Assembly (NCBI GenBank): GCA_028095445.1
Contig: JAOHCJ010000016.1
Span: 1-12,958, forward strand
Source of the DNA: Candidatus Pelagibacter sp.
GTDB lineage: Bacteria > Pseudomonadota > Alphaproteobacteria > Pelagibacterales > Pelagibacteraceae
Reading direction: 5' to 3'
Length of the DNA stretch: 12,958 bases
Below, one piece after another: positions 1 through 8,351 of this stretch. Made by a program: the position numbers and the translations under genes. The notes beneath the pieces were generated by a model. That model searched no databases. It had not been told where the DNA came from and saw nothing but the letters and a program-made list of their open reading frames with translations. Each line of letters opens with the position of its first letter. The stretch's first letter is position 1.

Positions 1-801
1 AATTTATATTCTAAATCTTTTTTTGAAAATAAAAAACTAATAATTATTTCTAGGGTTACAGATAAAATTAAAGATGCAATTGAGGATATAGTAGAAAAAA
101 AATTAACTGATGTTGTTATAATATTGCTTTCAGGGGTATTGGACAAAAAATCTAAAATTAGGCAAATGTTTGAAAAAAGTAAAAATTTATCTTGTGTTCC
201 TTTTTATCCAGACAATAATCAAACATTATTATCTATAGCTAGTAAGTTTTTTAGAGAGAGAAAAATAATGATCTCAACACAAACAATTAACATATTAATA
301 GATCGATCAAGAGGTGATAGGAAAAATCTTGAAGGTGAACTAAATAAAATAGAAAATTTTTTAAATACTCGAAAAAATATTACAATTGAGGATATTTTAA
401 AACTTACAAATTTAGCTGAAAATTATAACGTCTCTGAACTAATAGATAATTGTTTAGCAAAAAATAAGAAAAAAACTGTAAAGATTTTAAATGAGAATAA
501 TTATTCTGTTGAAGATGCTATTATTGTTATAAGAACATTTTTGTCTAAAGCAAAAAGGCTCATGAAGCTTTGTAGAGAATTAGAAGATAAAAAAAATATA
601 GATATTGTAATTTCTTCAATAAAACCACCAATTTTTTGGAAAGATAAGGATATTGTTAAACAACAAATTCAAAAATGGTCACTAAAATCTGTAAATAATT
701 TAATTTATAGGATTAATGATATTGAGCTTCTGATAAAAAAAAATGCATCTAATTCAATAAATATTTTATCAGATTTTATAATTGAGCAGGCTGATGTCTA
801 A
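1..801 (+). CDS. holA: DNA polymerase III delta subunit (3' part, start lies before the window)
   Basis: The frame is open from base 1 to the TAA at 799-801 (266 codons). The apparent TTG start at 124 is not real, because the upstream codons continue the same protein (SFFENKKLIIISRV, then a DKIKDAIEDIVEKKL segment). Delta is the clamp-loader subunit that opens the beta sliding clamp on DNA in the cytoplasm. Recognition rests on the overall delta pattern: a strand-rich segment (LTDVVIILLSGVLDKKSKI), a FYPDNNQTLLSIASKFFRERKI stretch, then the GDRKNLEGELNKIENFL helix pair and a C-terminal helical collar domain. Full-length family members are around 340 residues, so roughly 75 N-terminal residues are missing. 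It is the only gene here pointing towards the predicted origin, and it converges on parB with overlapping stop codons. Delta proteins are poorly conserved, so the call is good but less certain than its neighbours. Confidence 0.85.
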   Translation, partial: NLYSKSFFENKKLIIISRVTDKIKDAIEDIVEKKLTDVVIILLSGVLDKKSKIRQMFEKSKNLSCVPFYPDNNQTLLSIASKFFRERKIMISTQTINILIDRSRGDRKNLEGELNKIENFLNTRKNITIEDILKLTNLAENYNVSELIDNCLAKNKKKTVKILNENNYSVEDAIIVIRTFLSKAKRLMKLCRELEDKKNIDIVISSIKPPIFWKDKDIVKQQIQKWSLKSVNNLIYRINDIELLIKKNASNSINILSDFIIEQADV

Positions 802-1646
802 TAATTGTTTTTAATAATATCTATAATTTTATTTAATTGATCAAGGTCTTTATATTCAAGCTGAATAGTACCTGTATTATTTCTTTTATTATTAATTGAA
901 ACATTTAACCCAATTTTATCTATAATTAAATTCTCTAAAGATCTTATATTCGAGTCTTTTGAATATTTAAAAGATTGTTTATTTATTTTAAAAATTTTAA
1001 CAAAATTTTCTGCTTGTCTTACTGAAAGATTTTTATCTATAATCTTCTGAGCAATTAAAATTGCATTATTTAAGCCAACTAGAATTTTTGCATGTCCAGT
1101 AGATATTTTTTTTTGTTCAATTAATCTCAAAACTTCCTCTGGTAATGTTAATAGTCTTAAACAATTAGAAACGTGGCTTCTACTTTTTCCTATAAATTTA
1201 GCTACTTTTTCATGGTCATAAGAAAAGTCATTAATTAAACTTTGATAGCCTTGAGCTTCTTCTATTGGGTTCAAATCGCTTCTCTGAACGTTTTCAACAA
1301 TTGCAAATTCTAAAGATTTTAGATCATCAGCTTGAGTTATAACTACTGGTACATTATGCAGCCCTGCCCTTTGTGCTGCAATCCATCTTCTTTCACCAGC
1401 AATTATTTCATGCTTAGATTTATCATCTGAGGATTTTCTTACAATTATTGGCTGAATAATCCCTCTTTCTTTTATTGAGTTTTTAAGATCCTCTAAACTT
1501 TCTTCATCAAAAATTTTTCTCGGCTGAAATTTGTTTGGTATTAAATCTGTTATCGATAATTTATTAAGATTGACCTCTGATTTATCTTCACCTATCAAAG
1601 ATGATAAGCCTCTACCCAATCCCTTTTTAATTTTATTAGAATCCAT
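798..1646 (-). CDS. parB: Chromosome partitioning protein ParB (parS-binding CTPase)
   Basis: ParB binds parS near the origin, spreads along DNA as a CTP-dependent sliding clamp, and stimulates ParA to segregate the chromosome. At 282 aa it is normal length. The N-terminal KKGLGRGLSSLI segment (7-18) is the usual ParA-contacting region. The ParB/Srx nucleotide-binding domain follows, with the GERR motif at 84-87 and ENVQR at 118-122. A helix-turn-helix comes next (about 145-165, KVAKFIGKSRSHVSNCLRLL), and the C-terminal dimerisation domain covers about 235-282. Its ATG overlaps the parA stop by one base (TAATG), so the two are probably translationally coupled; a GGAAG lies about 10 bases upstream. 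A matching parS site lies about 1.4 kb away inside rsmG. The 3' end overlaps holA convergently. Chromosomal type is supported by the rsmG-parA-parB order. Confidence 0.97.
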   Translation of the reverse strand: MDSNKIKKGLGRGLSSLIGEDKSEVNLNKLSITDLIPNKFQPRKIFDEESLEDLKNSIKERGIIQPIIVRKSSDDKSKHEIIAGERRWIAAQRAGLHNVPVVITQADDLKSLEFAIVENVQRSDLNPIEEAQGYQSLINDFSYDHEKVAKFIGKSRSHVSNCLRLLTLPEEVLRLIEQKKISTGHAKILVGLNNAILIAQKIIDKNLSVRQAENFVKIFKINKQSFKYSKDSNIRSLENLIIDKIGLNVSINNKRNNTGTIQLEYKDLDQLNKIIDIIKNNY

Positions 1647-2440
1647 TAAGCTGCACTTCCTACTTTTTTTTCTTGGTTGATAAATTCATCTGTAAAATTA
1701 AAATATGATTTACTACCTGGACATGATTTATCATATATTAATACTGGCATTCCGTGTGAAGGTGCTTCTGATAGTCTAACGTTTCGAGGTATGACTGTTA
1801 CATAAACTTTTTCATTAAAATAGTCTCTTGCTTCTTTTTCTACTTGAGATGAAAGTTTATTTCTTTTGTCATACATGGTTAAAAGAATACCTCTTATTTT
1901 CAGATCAGGATTTAAATTGACTTTTACCCTTTCAATCGTTTTAATTAATTGAGTTAACCCCTCTAATGCAAAAAATTCCGTCTGTAATGGTACCAGAAGA
2001 GAATTTGATGACACTAATGCCATTATAGTCAATAAGCTAAGTGATGGAGGACAGTCAATGAGAATATAATCATATATTGCTCCAGAATTGCTTAAATATG
2101 CGGCTAATTTAGTCTTTAATAAAAAGGCTCTATCGTTGTCGCCTGCTGTTTCAACCTCTAACCCTGACAAATCTACATTTGAAGTCACAATATCAAGGTT
2201 TTTAAAATTAGTTTTTTTTATTACTTCTGATATTGATTTGGTACCATTTAATACTCCATATATAGTTTCACTAGAGTCCTCTAAATTTGATAATCCGAGT
2301 CCAGTCGTTGCATTGCCTTGAGGATCAAGATCAATTACTAAAATTTTTTTTTCTTGGTTGGTTAATCCTGCTGCTAGATTAATTACAGTTGTTGTTTTGC
2401 CCACCCCACCTTTTTGATTTATAACTGATACAATTTGCAT
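1646..2440 (-). CDS. parA: Chromosome partitioning ATPase ParA (Soj family)
   Basis: ParA is a deviant-Walker ATPase that forms an ATP-dependent gradient on the nucleoid and pulls ParB-parS complexes apart. The 264-residue protein begins with the deviant Walker A motif KGGVGKTTT at 10-18, which carries the signature lysine K10 as well as K15. The VIDLDPQGNATTGLG segment (35-49) and a Walker B-like YDYILIDCPPSL stretch follow. The length is typical of small chromosomal ParA proteins without an N-terminal DNA-binding domain, unlike plasmid type Ia ParAs. The gene sits between rsmG (8-base gap) and parB (one-base overlap), and no separate promoter is evident, so it is likely transcribed with rsmG and mnmG. 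Confidence 0.98.
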   Translation of the reverse strand: MQIVSVINQKGGVGKTTTVINLAAGLTNQEKKILVIDLDPQGNATTGLGLSNLEDSSETIYGVLNGTKSISEVIKKTNFKNLDIVTSNVDLSGLEVETAGDNDRAFLLKTKLAAYLSNSGAIYDYILIDCPPSLSLLTIMALVSSNSLLVPLQTEFFALEGLTQLIKTIERVKVNLNPDLKIRGILLTMYDKRNKLSSQVEKEARDYFNEKVYVTVIPRNVRLSEAPSHGMPVLIYDKSCPGSKSYFNFTDEFINQEKKVGSAA

Positions 2441-2448
2441 TTTTGTTT

Positions 2449-3090
2449 CTAATTTTTTTTTTTTATATTTTTTATATTTAATAAAAATGAATCTTCATTT
2501 GTAATGCTCTTTTTTTTTTTAAAATCAAAATTCCATTCAGTTAAGGTTTCTTCTAAAACTTTTTTTCCACTACTTCCCATAAATACAATCAAATTTTCGT
2601 AACTTTTAAAATTATTGTAAACTAGTTTTAAAACCACTGGCAATGGCTTAAAAGCTCTTGACACTATAGTTCCTGAATTTAATTCTTTTTCATTAAAAAT
2701 ATCTTTTTGAATAATATTTGTATCCAAATTGAGTTTTCTTGATACCTCTCTTAAAAAAGAACTCTTATGATGACTTTTCTCATATAAATTAATTTTCATA
2801 TTCTTTTTTAAATTCTTAACTATTATTGCTAATACGATGCCTGGAAAGCCACCACCTGTTCCTAAATCAGAGGTTGTATCTTTATTAAAATCAATGAAAT
2901 CAATGGTTTGTGCTGAATCCATAATGTGTCTATGCCTAATTGTCTCTTTTATTGCTGTTTCTTTGCTAATTATATTAATTTCTTTATTTTTTTCTATTAT
3001 CATAGATGTATATTTTTCAAAGTCTAAACACGTTTCACGTGAAACATTTAGCTGATTAATTAGGGGGTATTTTTTATATAATTCATCCAT
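2449..3090 (-). CDS. rsmG: 16S rRNA (guanine-527-N7)-methyltransferase RsmG (GidB)
   Basis: RsmG uses S-adenosylmethionine to methylate N7 of G527 in 16S rRNA. Loss of this enzyme in other bacteria gives low-level streptomycin resistance. The 213-residue protein has the class I methyltransferase motif DLGTGGGFPGI at 75-85, the family motif RHRHIMDS at 52-59, and VSRAF near 143-147. Residues 15-20 (NVSRET) are encoded by the parS site, so this short N-terminal peptide is constrained both as protein and as DNA. The ATG overlaps the mnmG stop by one base (TAATG). The 3' end is lysine-rich and encoded by long A tracts (T-runs at 2510-2520 and 2453-2464 on the plus strand), which may be prone to slippage or sequencing error. 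Confidence 0.97.
   Translation of the reverse strand: MDELYKKYPLINQLNVSRETCLDFEKYTSMIIEKNKEINIISKETAIKETIRHRHIMDSAQTIDFIDFNKDTTSDLGTGGGFPGIVLAIIVKNLKKNMKINLYEKSHHKSSFLREVSRKLNLDTNIIQKDIFNEKELNSGTIVSRAFKPLPVVLKLVYNNFKSYENLIVFMGSSGKKVLEETLTEWNFDFKKKKSITNEDSFLLNIKNIKKKN
3031..3046. other. parS centromere-like site inside rsmG
   Basis: The sequence CGTTTCACGTGAAACA matches the well-known bacterial parS consensus TGTTTCACGTGAAACA at 15 of 16 positions. Bases 3032-3045 form a perfect 14-base palindrome. It lies within codons 15-20 of rsmG. ParB is encoded about 1.4 kb away in the same gene cluster. I found no second copy in the window by eye. ParB should nucleate here, about 7.4 kb from the predicted origin. 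Confidence 0.93.
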
Positions 3091-4961
3091 TAAGCTATTT
3101 GCTTAATAGACTTTCTTTTAACATGTGACAACAAAATATATACTGCAGCAGGAGTTATTCCATCTATTCTAAGCGCTTGGCCCATTGTTTTGGGCTTAAT
3201 TTGTTTAAATTTAGCTTTCACCTCGTTGGACAAACCTGAGAGCTCATCATAATTAACTTTATCAGGTATAATCAAATTTTCATCTCTTTTAAAAGCCAAA
3301 ATATCTGCTTTTTGTTTTTTTAAATAACCTCTATAATGGGCATTTATTTCTATTTGCTGGTCAATTTTATCACCGAAATACGGTATATCTGGCCAAATAT
3401 TTCTAATTTTTTCCATATTAACATCCTCATGAGTTAATATCTCAATAGATTTCCTTAGAACACCATCTTTTGCTATTTTTATGTTAAAATCTGAAACTTT
3501 AGACGGGGAAATGTAAGATTTTGACATTATCGTAGATATTTTAGATATTTTGCTTCTTTTATCCTCAAATATATTCCTTCTAAATTTTGATACTAATCCA
3601 ATATCTATACCCTTTTGAGTTAATCTTTGGTCTGCGTTGTCTGCTCTTAAACTTAACCTATATTCTGCTCTAGAGGTAAACATTCTATATGGTTCAGCAA
3701 CTCCTTTTGTTACTAAATCATCGATCATAACCCCAATATAGGCATCGGACCTATCCAAAATAAAAGGTTCTTGTTTTTTAAGAGATAGCGCTGCATTTAT
3801 GCCTGCTATCAAACCCTGTGCTGCCGCCTCTTCGTAGCCAGTAGTTCCATTAATTTGCCCAGCCAGATAAAGATTTTTTATTTTTTTACTTTCTAAAGTT
3901 AAAAATAATTCTCTTGGGTCAACATAGTCATATTCAATGGCATAACCAGGTCTAATAATCCTAACATTTTCTAAACCCTTGATATTATTACATATTTCCT
4001 GCTGAACTTCAAATGGTAAAGATGTGGATATCCCATTTGGGTATATTGTATGATCATTTAATCCTTCTGGTTCTAAAAATATTTGGTGACGGTCTTTATC
4101 AGCAAATTTTACTATTTTATCTTCTATTGATGGACAATATCTTGGGCCAATACCCTTTATACTACCAGAGTAGATTGCGCTACGATCTAAATTCTTTTGA
4201 ATTATTTTATGAACTTTTTCATTAGTGTAAGTCATCCTACACGAAACTTGTTTGTTTAAATTTTTTTTAGTTAAAAAGGAAAAGAAATAAGGATCCTCAT
4301 CAGCAAATTGCTTTTCTAAATTTTCAAATTTAATTGTCCTTGAGTCTAGTCTAGGAGGCGTACCTGTCTTAAGTCTTCCAATTTTAAATTTATATTTTTC
4401 TAATTGTTCACTTAAACCTGTTGAGGGTTTTTCATCGAACCTACCTGCTGGCATTTTCTCATCACCAATATGTATCAAACCATTCAAAAAAGTGCCTGTT
4501 GTCAATATTAGTTTATTACAGGTAACTAACCTACCTGACATAGTTTCAAATCCACTTATCTTATTTTTTATAAAATTAAATTTAATAACGGAGTCAGAAA
4601 AAATCGTTAAATTACAATAGTTTACAAGTATTTCTTGCATATATTTACGATATAAAAAACGATCAGATTGCGTTCGTGGTCCTTGCACAGCAGGGCCTCT
4701 ACTTCTATTTAATAGCCTAAATTGGATTCCTGACTTGTCTGCTACTGTTCCCATTACCCCATCTAAAGCATCTATTTCACGAACTAGATGTCCTTTACCA
4801 AGCCCTCCTATAGCTGGGTTACATGACATCTCACCGATTGTTTCTATCTTATGTGTGAATAGGGCGGTGTTAACGCCAAGACGTGCAGAAGCAGCTGCGG
4901 CCTCACAACCTGCATGGCCACCACCAATTATAACTACATCGAATGATAAATCATTTTTCAT
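3090..4961 (-). CDS. mnmG: tRNA uridine-34 5-carboxymethylaminomethyl modification enzyme MnmG (GidA)
   Basis: MnmG is the FAD-dependent partner of MnmE. The complex uses methylene-tetrahydrofolate and glycine or ammonium to install (carboxymethyl)aminomethyl groups at wobble U34 of certain tRNAs. The 623-residue length is normal. Visible motifs are the Rossmann FAD-binding [14 protein letters not shown] (9-22), the conserved [13 protein letters not shown] (46-58), [10 protein letters not shown] (196-205), the family signature GPRYCPSIE (272-280) and [17 protein letters not shown] (367-383). The C-terminal helical domain (about 550-623) contacts MnmE and tRNA. mnmG is the first gene after the 234-base spacer, so its promoter is probably there. 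It overlaps rsmG by one base. No clear Shine-Dalgarno sequence precedes the ATG at 4961, but the protein start aligns with the family. Confidence 0.98.
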   Translation of the reverse strand: MKNDLSFDVVIIGGGHAGCEAAAASARLGVNTALFTHKIETIGEMSCNPAIGGLGKGHLVREIDALDGVMGTVADKSGIQFRLLNRSRGPAVQGPRTQSDRFLYRKYMQEILVNYCNLTIFSDSVIKFNFIKNKISGFETMSGRLVTCNKLILTTGTFLNGLIHIGDEKMPAGRFDEKPSTGLSEQLEKYKFKIGRLKTGTPPRLDSRTIKFENLEKQFADEDPYFFSFLTKKNLNKQVSCRMTYTNEKVHKIIQKNLDRSAIYSGSIKGIGPRYCPSIEDKIVKFADKDRHQIFLEPEGLNDHTIYPNGISTSLPFEVQQEICNNIKGLENVRIIRPGYAIEYDYVDPRELFLTLESKKIKNLYLAGQINGTTGYEEAAAQGLIAGINAALSLKKQEPFILDRSDAYIGVMIDDLVTKGVAEPYRMFTSRAEYRLSLRADNADQRLTQKGIDIGLVSKFRRNIFEDKRSKISKISTIMSKSYISPSKVSDFNIKIAKDGVLRKSIEILTHEDVNMEKIRNIWPDIPYFGDKIDQQIEINAHYRGYLKKQKADILAFKRDENLIIPDKVNYDELSGLSNEVKAKFKQIKPKTMGQALRIDGITPAAVYILLSHVKRKSIKQIA

Positions 4962-5195
4962 AACTTAAATTTATAACTGATAAAAAATTTTACAAGGTTC
5001 GAGTAGAGATTAAAAATAATATCTTGTGTAACAAATTCAATAAAAAAAGCTAAATTTATTACGAATAAGCTATATTTATCAACAATAACTGTTCAAAATG
5101 AGGGTAAAATACAGCAAAACACTATTTTTTTTTAAAATTAAAATTTGTTGATAATGCTTGCATATTTAAGCAAAAATATTTTTTTATAGTGTTAA
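4962..5195. other. 234-base non-coding spacer between mnmE and mnmG with inverted repeats
   Basis: This is the only sizeable gap inside the left gene cluster. It contains an inverted pair of TTATCAACAA (5076-5085) and TTGTTGATAA (5145-5154). A wider inverted pair is AACACTAT (5118-5125) and ATAGTGTT (5186-5193), and a small hairpin TGCTT/AAGCA sits around 5155-5172. TTATCAACA differs from the DnaA box TTATCCACA at one normally conserved position. The spacer must carry the end of the mnmE transcript or the mnmG promoter, or both. A weak minus-strand promoter guess is TTGAAC (around 5090-5095) with TATAGC 16 bases on. I see no open reading frame or tRNA in it. Confidence 0.6.
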
Positions 5196-6527
5196 TTATT
5201 TTCCAATACAAAAATCATTAAACATACTTCCAAGTATTTCTTCAACATCTACTTTTCCAACAATCTTGCCCAAGTGTCTAATAGCTAAGCGAAGATCTTC
5301 AGCTGCTTTGTCAAAATCTTCAGTTTTATTTTTTTGTTCAAAACTCATTAAATATTGAGAGCATTTTTCAAGATGTTCCCTATGTCTTGTTCGAGTGATT
5401 AAAATATTTTGATTAGTAATAAATTTATTTTTTAACTTATTTTTAATTTTAAAAATTAAAGAATCTAAATTTAAATTCTTTTTTACTGAAATTAAAACAT
5501 GATCAAGTTGCTTTAACTCTGGTCTAAGATCTTTGTCTAAAATATCAGATTTATTAATGACTAATATTGCGTTATTGTCCATTAAATCCTTCAAAATACC
5601 TTTAAAATTAGGGTTTTTAGCATCTAAAACTATTAATTTTAAGTCTGCATCCACAGCCTTTTTAAGAGCTAATTTTATACCCTTTTTTTCTATTTCGTTT
5701 TTAGACTCAGTTATTCCTGCTGTGTCTGAAACGACAACAGGATAACCATCTATATTCAAATGTGTTTCTATAACGTCTCTTGTTGTTCCTGCTATTTCAG
5801 AAACTATTGCAACATCTCTATTCGAAAGAAGATTTAATAAACTAGATTTTCCAGCATTAGCTGGTCCTACAATTGCAATCTTAAAACCTTCTCTTATTCT
5901 TTCTCCCACTTTTTGATCTTCTAAAATATTTTTAATATCAGATAGAACTTTGCCCGAGGTTTTTTTGATATTAATTAAAATACTCTCTGGCAAATCTTCG
6001 TCTGGAAAATCAATTTTAGCTTCAATGTGTGAAGTTATTTTTAAAAGTTTTTCTCTTAGATCGTTAAATTTATCTGCAGATCTTCCATTCATAATTTTTA
6101 TTGCTTGTTGTCTTTGAATTTCGGTTTCAGAAGAAATCAAATCAGCAATACTTTCTGCTTTAAGTAAATTTATTTTTCCATTTTGAAAAGCTAGCTTTGT
6201 GAATTCCCCTGGTTCAGCAAGTCTACAATTACCAACTTGTGACAGAGAATCGTGTAGAGCGTCTACCACTGCTTTTCCACCATGTGTATGAAATTCAGCC
6301 ATATCTTCACCAGTGTAGCTGTGAGGCCCAGGAAACCATAAAATTATACCCTCATCTATTAGCTCAGAAGTGTTGATTTTATTTATCTTTCTAAGGGTAG
6401 CCAATCTTGGCTTCGGTAACTTTTGGTTAGTCAATAATTTGATTGCTTTTTTTGTTTCTGGGCCAGACACTCTTATAATAGCAACACCAGAAATACCTGG
6501 GCCAGATGATAAAGCATAAATAGTCAT
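5196..6527 (-). CDS. mnmE: tRNA modification GTPase MnmE (TrmE)
   Basis: MnmE is the potassium-dependent GTPase partner of MnmG in wobble uridine modification. The 443-residue protein has an N-terminal folate-binding domain (about 1-115, with AEFHTHGGKAVVDAL at 77-91). A helical domain is split around an inserted G domain. The G domain shows G1 GPANAGKS (221-228), G2 GTTRD (247-251), G3 DTAG (268-271) and G4 NKSD (325-328). It ends in CIGK (440-443), matching the C-terminal CxGK motif that is diagnostic for the family. The N terminus (MTIYALSSG) is a residue or two shorter than many homologues but in register. The gene is 53 bases downstream of rho and separated from mnmG by 234 bases, so it may end the hem-rho-mnmE transcript. 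No Shine-Dalgarno sequence is evident. Confidence 0.98.
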   Translation of the reverse strand: MTIYALSSGPGISGVAIIRVSGPETKKAIKLLTNQKLPKPRLATLRKINKINTSELIDEGIILWFPGPHSYTGEDMAEFHTHGGKAVVDALHDSLSQVGNCRLAEPGEFTKLAFQNGKINLLKAESIADLISSETEIQRQQAIKIMNGRSADKFNDLREKLLKITSHIEAKIDFPDEDLPESILINIKKTSGKVLSDIKNILEDQKVGERIREGFKIAIVGPANAGKSSLLNLLSNRDVAIVSEIAGTTRDVIETHLNIDGYPVVVSDTAGITESKNEIEKKGIKLALKKAVDADLKLIVLDAKNPNFKGILKDLMDNNAILVINKSDILDKDLRPELKQLDHVLISVKKNLNLDSLIFKIKNKLKNKFITNQNILITRTRHREHLEKCSQYLMSFEQKNKTEDFDKAAEDLRLAIRHLGKIVGKVDVEEILGSMFNDFCIGK

Positions 6528-6580
6528 AAAGAATTAAACTTTATTTAACAATCAATTGATTTTAAATGCAATTAGTAATT

Positions 6581-7849
6581 TTATACTGGTTTATTCATTG
6601 AATTAAAGAAATCAGAATTGCTTTTAGTTTCTTTAAGTTTTGAGTTTATAAATTCAATTGCATCCATCGTACCCATTGGTGCAATAATTCTTCGTAGTAC
6701 ATTCATTTTTTGAAGATCGTCTTTGTTAAACAATAGTTCTTCTCTTCTAGTTCCAGATTTGGTTATATCTATAGCTGGGTAAATTCTTTTTTCTGCAATT
6801 TTTCTATCAAGAATAGTTTCGCTATTACCTGTTCCTTTAAATTCTTCAAAAATAACTTCATCCATTCTACTACCAGTATCTATCAAAGCTGTTGAGATAA
6901 TTGTTAAAGATCCTCCCTCTTCAATATTTCTTGCTGCACCAAAAAATCTTTTTGGTCTTTGTAATGCGTTTGCGTCGACACCTCCAGTTAAAACTTTTCC
7001 TGAACTTGGAATTACTGCATTATAAGCTCTGCCTAACCTAGTAATTGAGTCTAAAAGTATAATTACATCTTTTTTATGTTCGGTTAATCTCTTTGCTTTT
7101 TCTATAACCATTTCAGCAACTGCAACATGTCTCGATGCTGGCTCATCAAATGTAGAACTAATAACTTCTCCTTTTACTGTTCTTTGCATGTCCGTCACTT
7201 CTTCGGGTCTTTCATCGATTAGTAAAACCATCAAATAACACTCTGGATAATTTTTTGCTATAGAGTTTGCTATGCTTTGCAAAATCATCGTCTTTCCAGC
7301 TTTTGGAGGTGAGATAATAATAGACCTTTGTCCTTTTCCGATTGGACTAACAAGGTCTATTAGTCTTGGAGTTAAATCAGGTTTTTTTTCTATTTTTGTT
7401 GTTTCTACTTCCATTACTAATTGTTTGTTAGGATATAATGGAGTTAAGTTATCAAAAGCAATTTTATGTCTAGCTTTTTCTGGTTCTTCAAAATTTATTT
7501 TGCTAACTTGTAATAGTGCAAAATATCTTTCACCTTCTTTTGGGGCTCTAACCGGTCCTTCTACTGTATCTCCTGTTCTTAAACCAAATTTTCTAATTTG
7601 ACTTGGACTAACATAAATATCATCTGGTCCAGGTAAATAATTTGATTCCATTGCTCTTAAGAAACCAAATCCATCTTGAAGTAACTGCAAAACACCAGCA
7701 CCTGTTATTTCCTCTTTTTCAGCAACCTTTTTTAAAATAGCAAATAAAATTTCTTGTTTTCTTAATGTGCTAGCATTTTCTATGCCCAGCTCTTCAGCCT
7801 GCGTAATTAACTGTTCAGATGATTTTAATTTTAATTCTTGAATATTCAT
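6581..7849 (-). CDS. rho: Transcription termination factor Rho
   Basis: Rho is a hexameric RNA-dependent ATPase and helicase that ends transcription at unstructured RNA sites. I place the start at the ATG at 7849 (422 aa, beginning [10 protein letters not shown]), not at the upstream ATG at 7939. The shorter form matches known alphaproteobacterial Rho N termini and the E. coli length (419 aa), whereas the extra 30 residues have no family resemblance and would run into hemJ. Visible motifs, numbered from that start, are the RNA-binding OSB/RNP1 GFGFLR (60-65), Walker A PPKAGKT (181-187), Walker [11 protein letters not shown] (262-271) and the Q-loop region [16 protein letters not shown] (287-302). 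There is no inserted N-terminal low-complexity domain. A 67-base spacer with a promoter candidate separates it from hemJ. Confidence 0.97.
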   Translation of the reverse strand: MNIQELKLKSSEQLITQAEELGIENASTLRKQEILFAILKKVAEKEEITGAGVLQLLQDGFGFLRAMESNYLPGPDDIYVSPSQIRKFGLRTGDTVEGPVRAPKEGERYFALLQVSKINFEEPEKARHKIAFDNLTPLYPNKQLVMEVETTKIEKKPDLTPRLIDLVSPIGKGQRSIIISPPKAGKTMILQSIANSIAKNYPECYLMVLLIDERPEEVTDMQRTVKGEVISSTFDEPASRHVAVAEMVIEKAKRLTEHKKDVIILLDSITRLGRAYNAVIPSSGKVLTGGVDANALQRPKRFFGAARNIEEGGSLTIISTALIDTGSRMDEVIFEEFKGTGNSETILDRKIAEKRIYPAIDITKSGTRREELLFNKDDLQKMNVLRRIIAPMGTMDAIEFINSKLKETKSNSDFFNSMNKPV

Positions 7850-7886
7850 GAGATTGGATTGTGTTAGAGGTTTTAAAGATAGATTA

Positions 7887-7914
7887 AATATATATACTCT
7901 TCTGATTATTTCAA
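7887..7914 (-). promoter_or_regulatory. Candidate sigma-70 promoter for rho
   Basis: On the minus strand TTGAAA (7909-7914) and TATATT (7887-7892) are 16 bases apart. This resembles the -35 TTGACA and -10 TATAAT elements, each with one mismatch. It lies between the hemJ stop and the rho start at 7849 and would give a leader of about 30 bases. The surroundings are very AT-rich, so chance matches are easy. Confidence 0.4.
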
Positions 7915-7916
7915 GC

Positions 7917-8351
7917 TTATATCGGTTTAAAAACAACAATAAAAATGATCAAAATAAGCAATATTGTTGGTACTTCATTAATTATTCTAAAAAATTTTGA
8001 TGATTTGGTATTTTGATCAAGCCTAAAATCTTCAAGAAGTTTAGCTAAATAAAAATGATAGCCGGTTAACAAAAAAACTAAAAATAATTTTAACTTAATC
8101 CATAATGTAGAAAGAACCTCAAAACCTAAGTTGGAAATTAAGATTAATCCAAATATCCAGGCTAGAGCCATAGCGGGCATCATAATATAAAAGTATAATT
8201 TTTTTTCCATAGTCTTAAATACATGAGAAATAATTTTTTCTTTTGAATTTTCGGTATGATAAACGAAAATTCTAGGTAAATATAAAAGTCCAGCCATCCA
8301 AGAAATAACAGCAATCAAATGCAAACTTTTTAATAATAAATAGCTATTCAT
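7917..8351 (-). CDS. hemJ: Protoporphyrinogen IX oxidase HemJ (membrane protein)
   Basis: HemJ oxidises protoporphyrinogen IX to protoporphyrin IX, the step just before ferrochelatase, in the cytoplasmic membrane. The 144-residue protein has four predicted membrane segments (about 5-25, 52-74, 85-106, 124-142). It carries the family's N-terminal pattern H11[16 protein letters not shown] (11-27), a GYH around 97-99, and the C-terminal NEVPTILL (125-132) ending in KPI. His11 is the expected haem-ligand or catalytic histidine position from family knowledge. The start overlaps the hemH stop by 8 bases (ATGAATAG). Its place next to hemH and hemE supports the role. The Rickettsia homologue in the same position (RP883, as I recall) was long annotated only as an unknown membrane protein. 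Confidence 0.92.
   Translation of the reverse strand: MNSYLLLKSLHLIAVISWMAGLLYLPRIFVYHTENSKEKIISHVFKTMEKKLYFYIMMPAMALAWIFGLILISNLGFEVLSTLWIKLKLFLVFLLTGYHFYLAKLLEDFRLDQNTKSSKFFRIINEVPTILLILIIFIVVFKPI

Noticed and set aside
124..801. holA starting at the TTG at 124
   Set aside because: The same frame is open back to base 1 and those codons look like delta-subunit sequence, so the gene simply starts before the window.
2088..2321. Plus-strand open frame opposite parA, and similar ones opposite rsmG, mnmG, mnmE, rho, hemH and maf
   Set aside because: They lie wholly inside strongly recognised genes in another frame, have no recognisable motifs and no separate spacing or start signals.
4996..5003. 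GGTTCGAG resembling a tRNA T-loop
   Set aside because: The flanking bases do not form a T stem, and no acceptor stem, anticodon arm or CCA-compatible end is present in the spacer.
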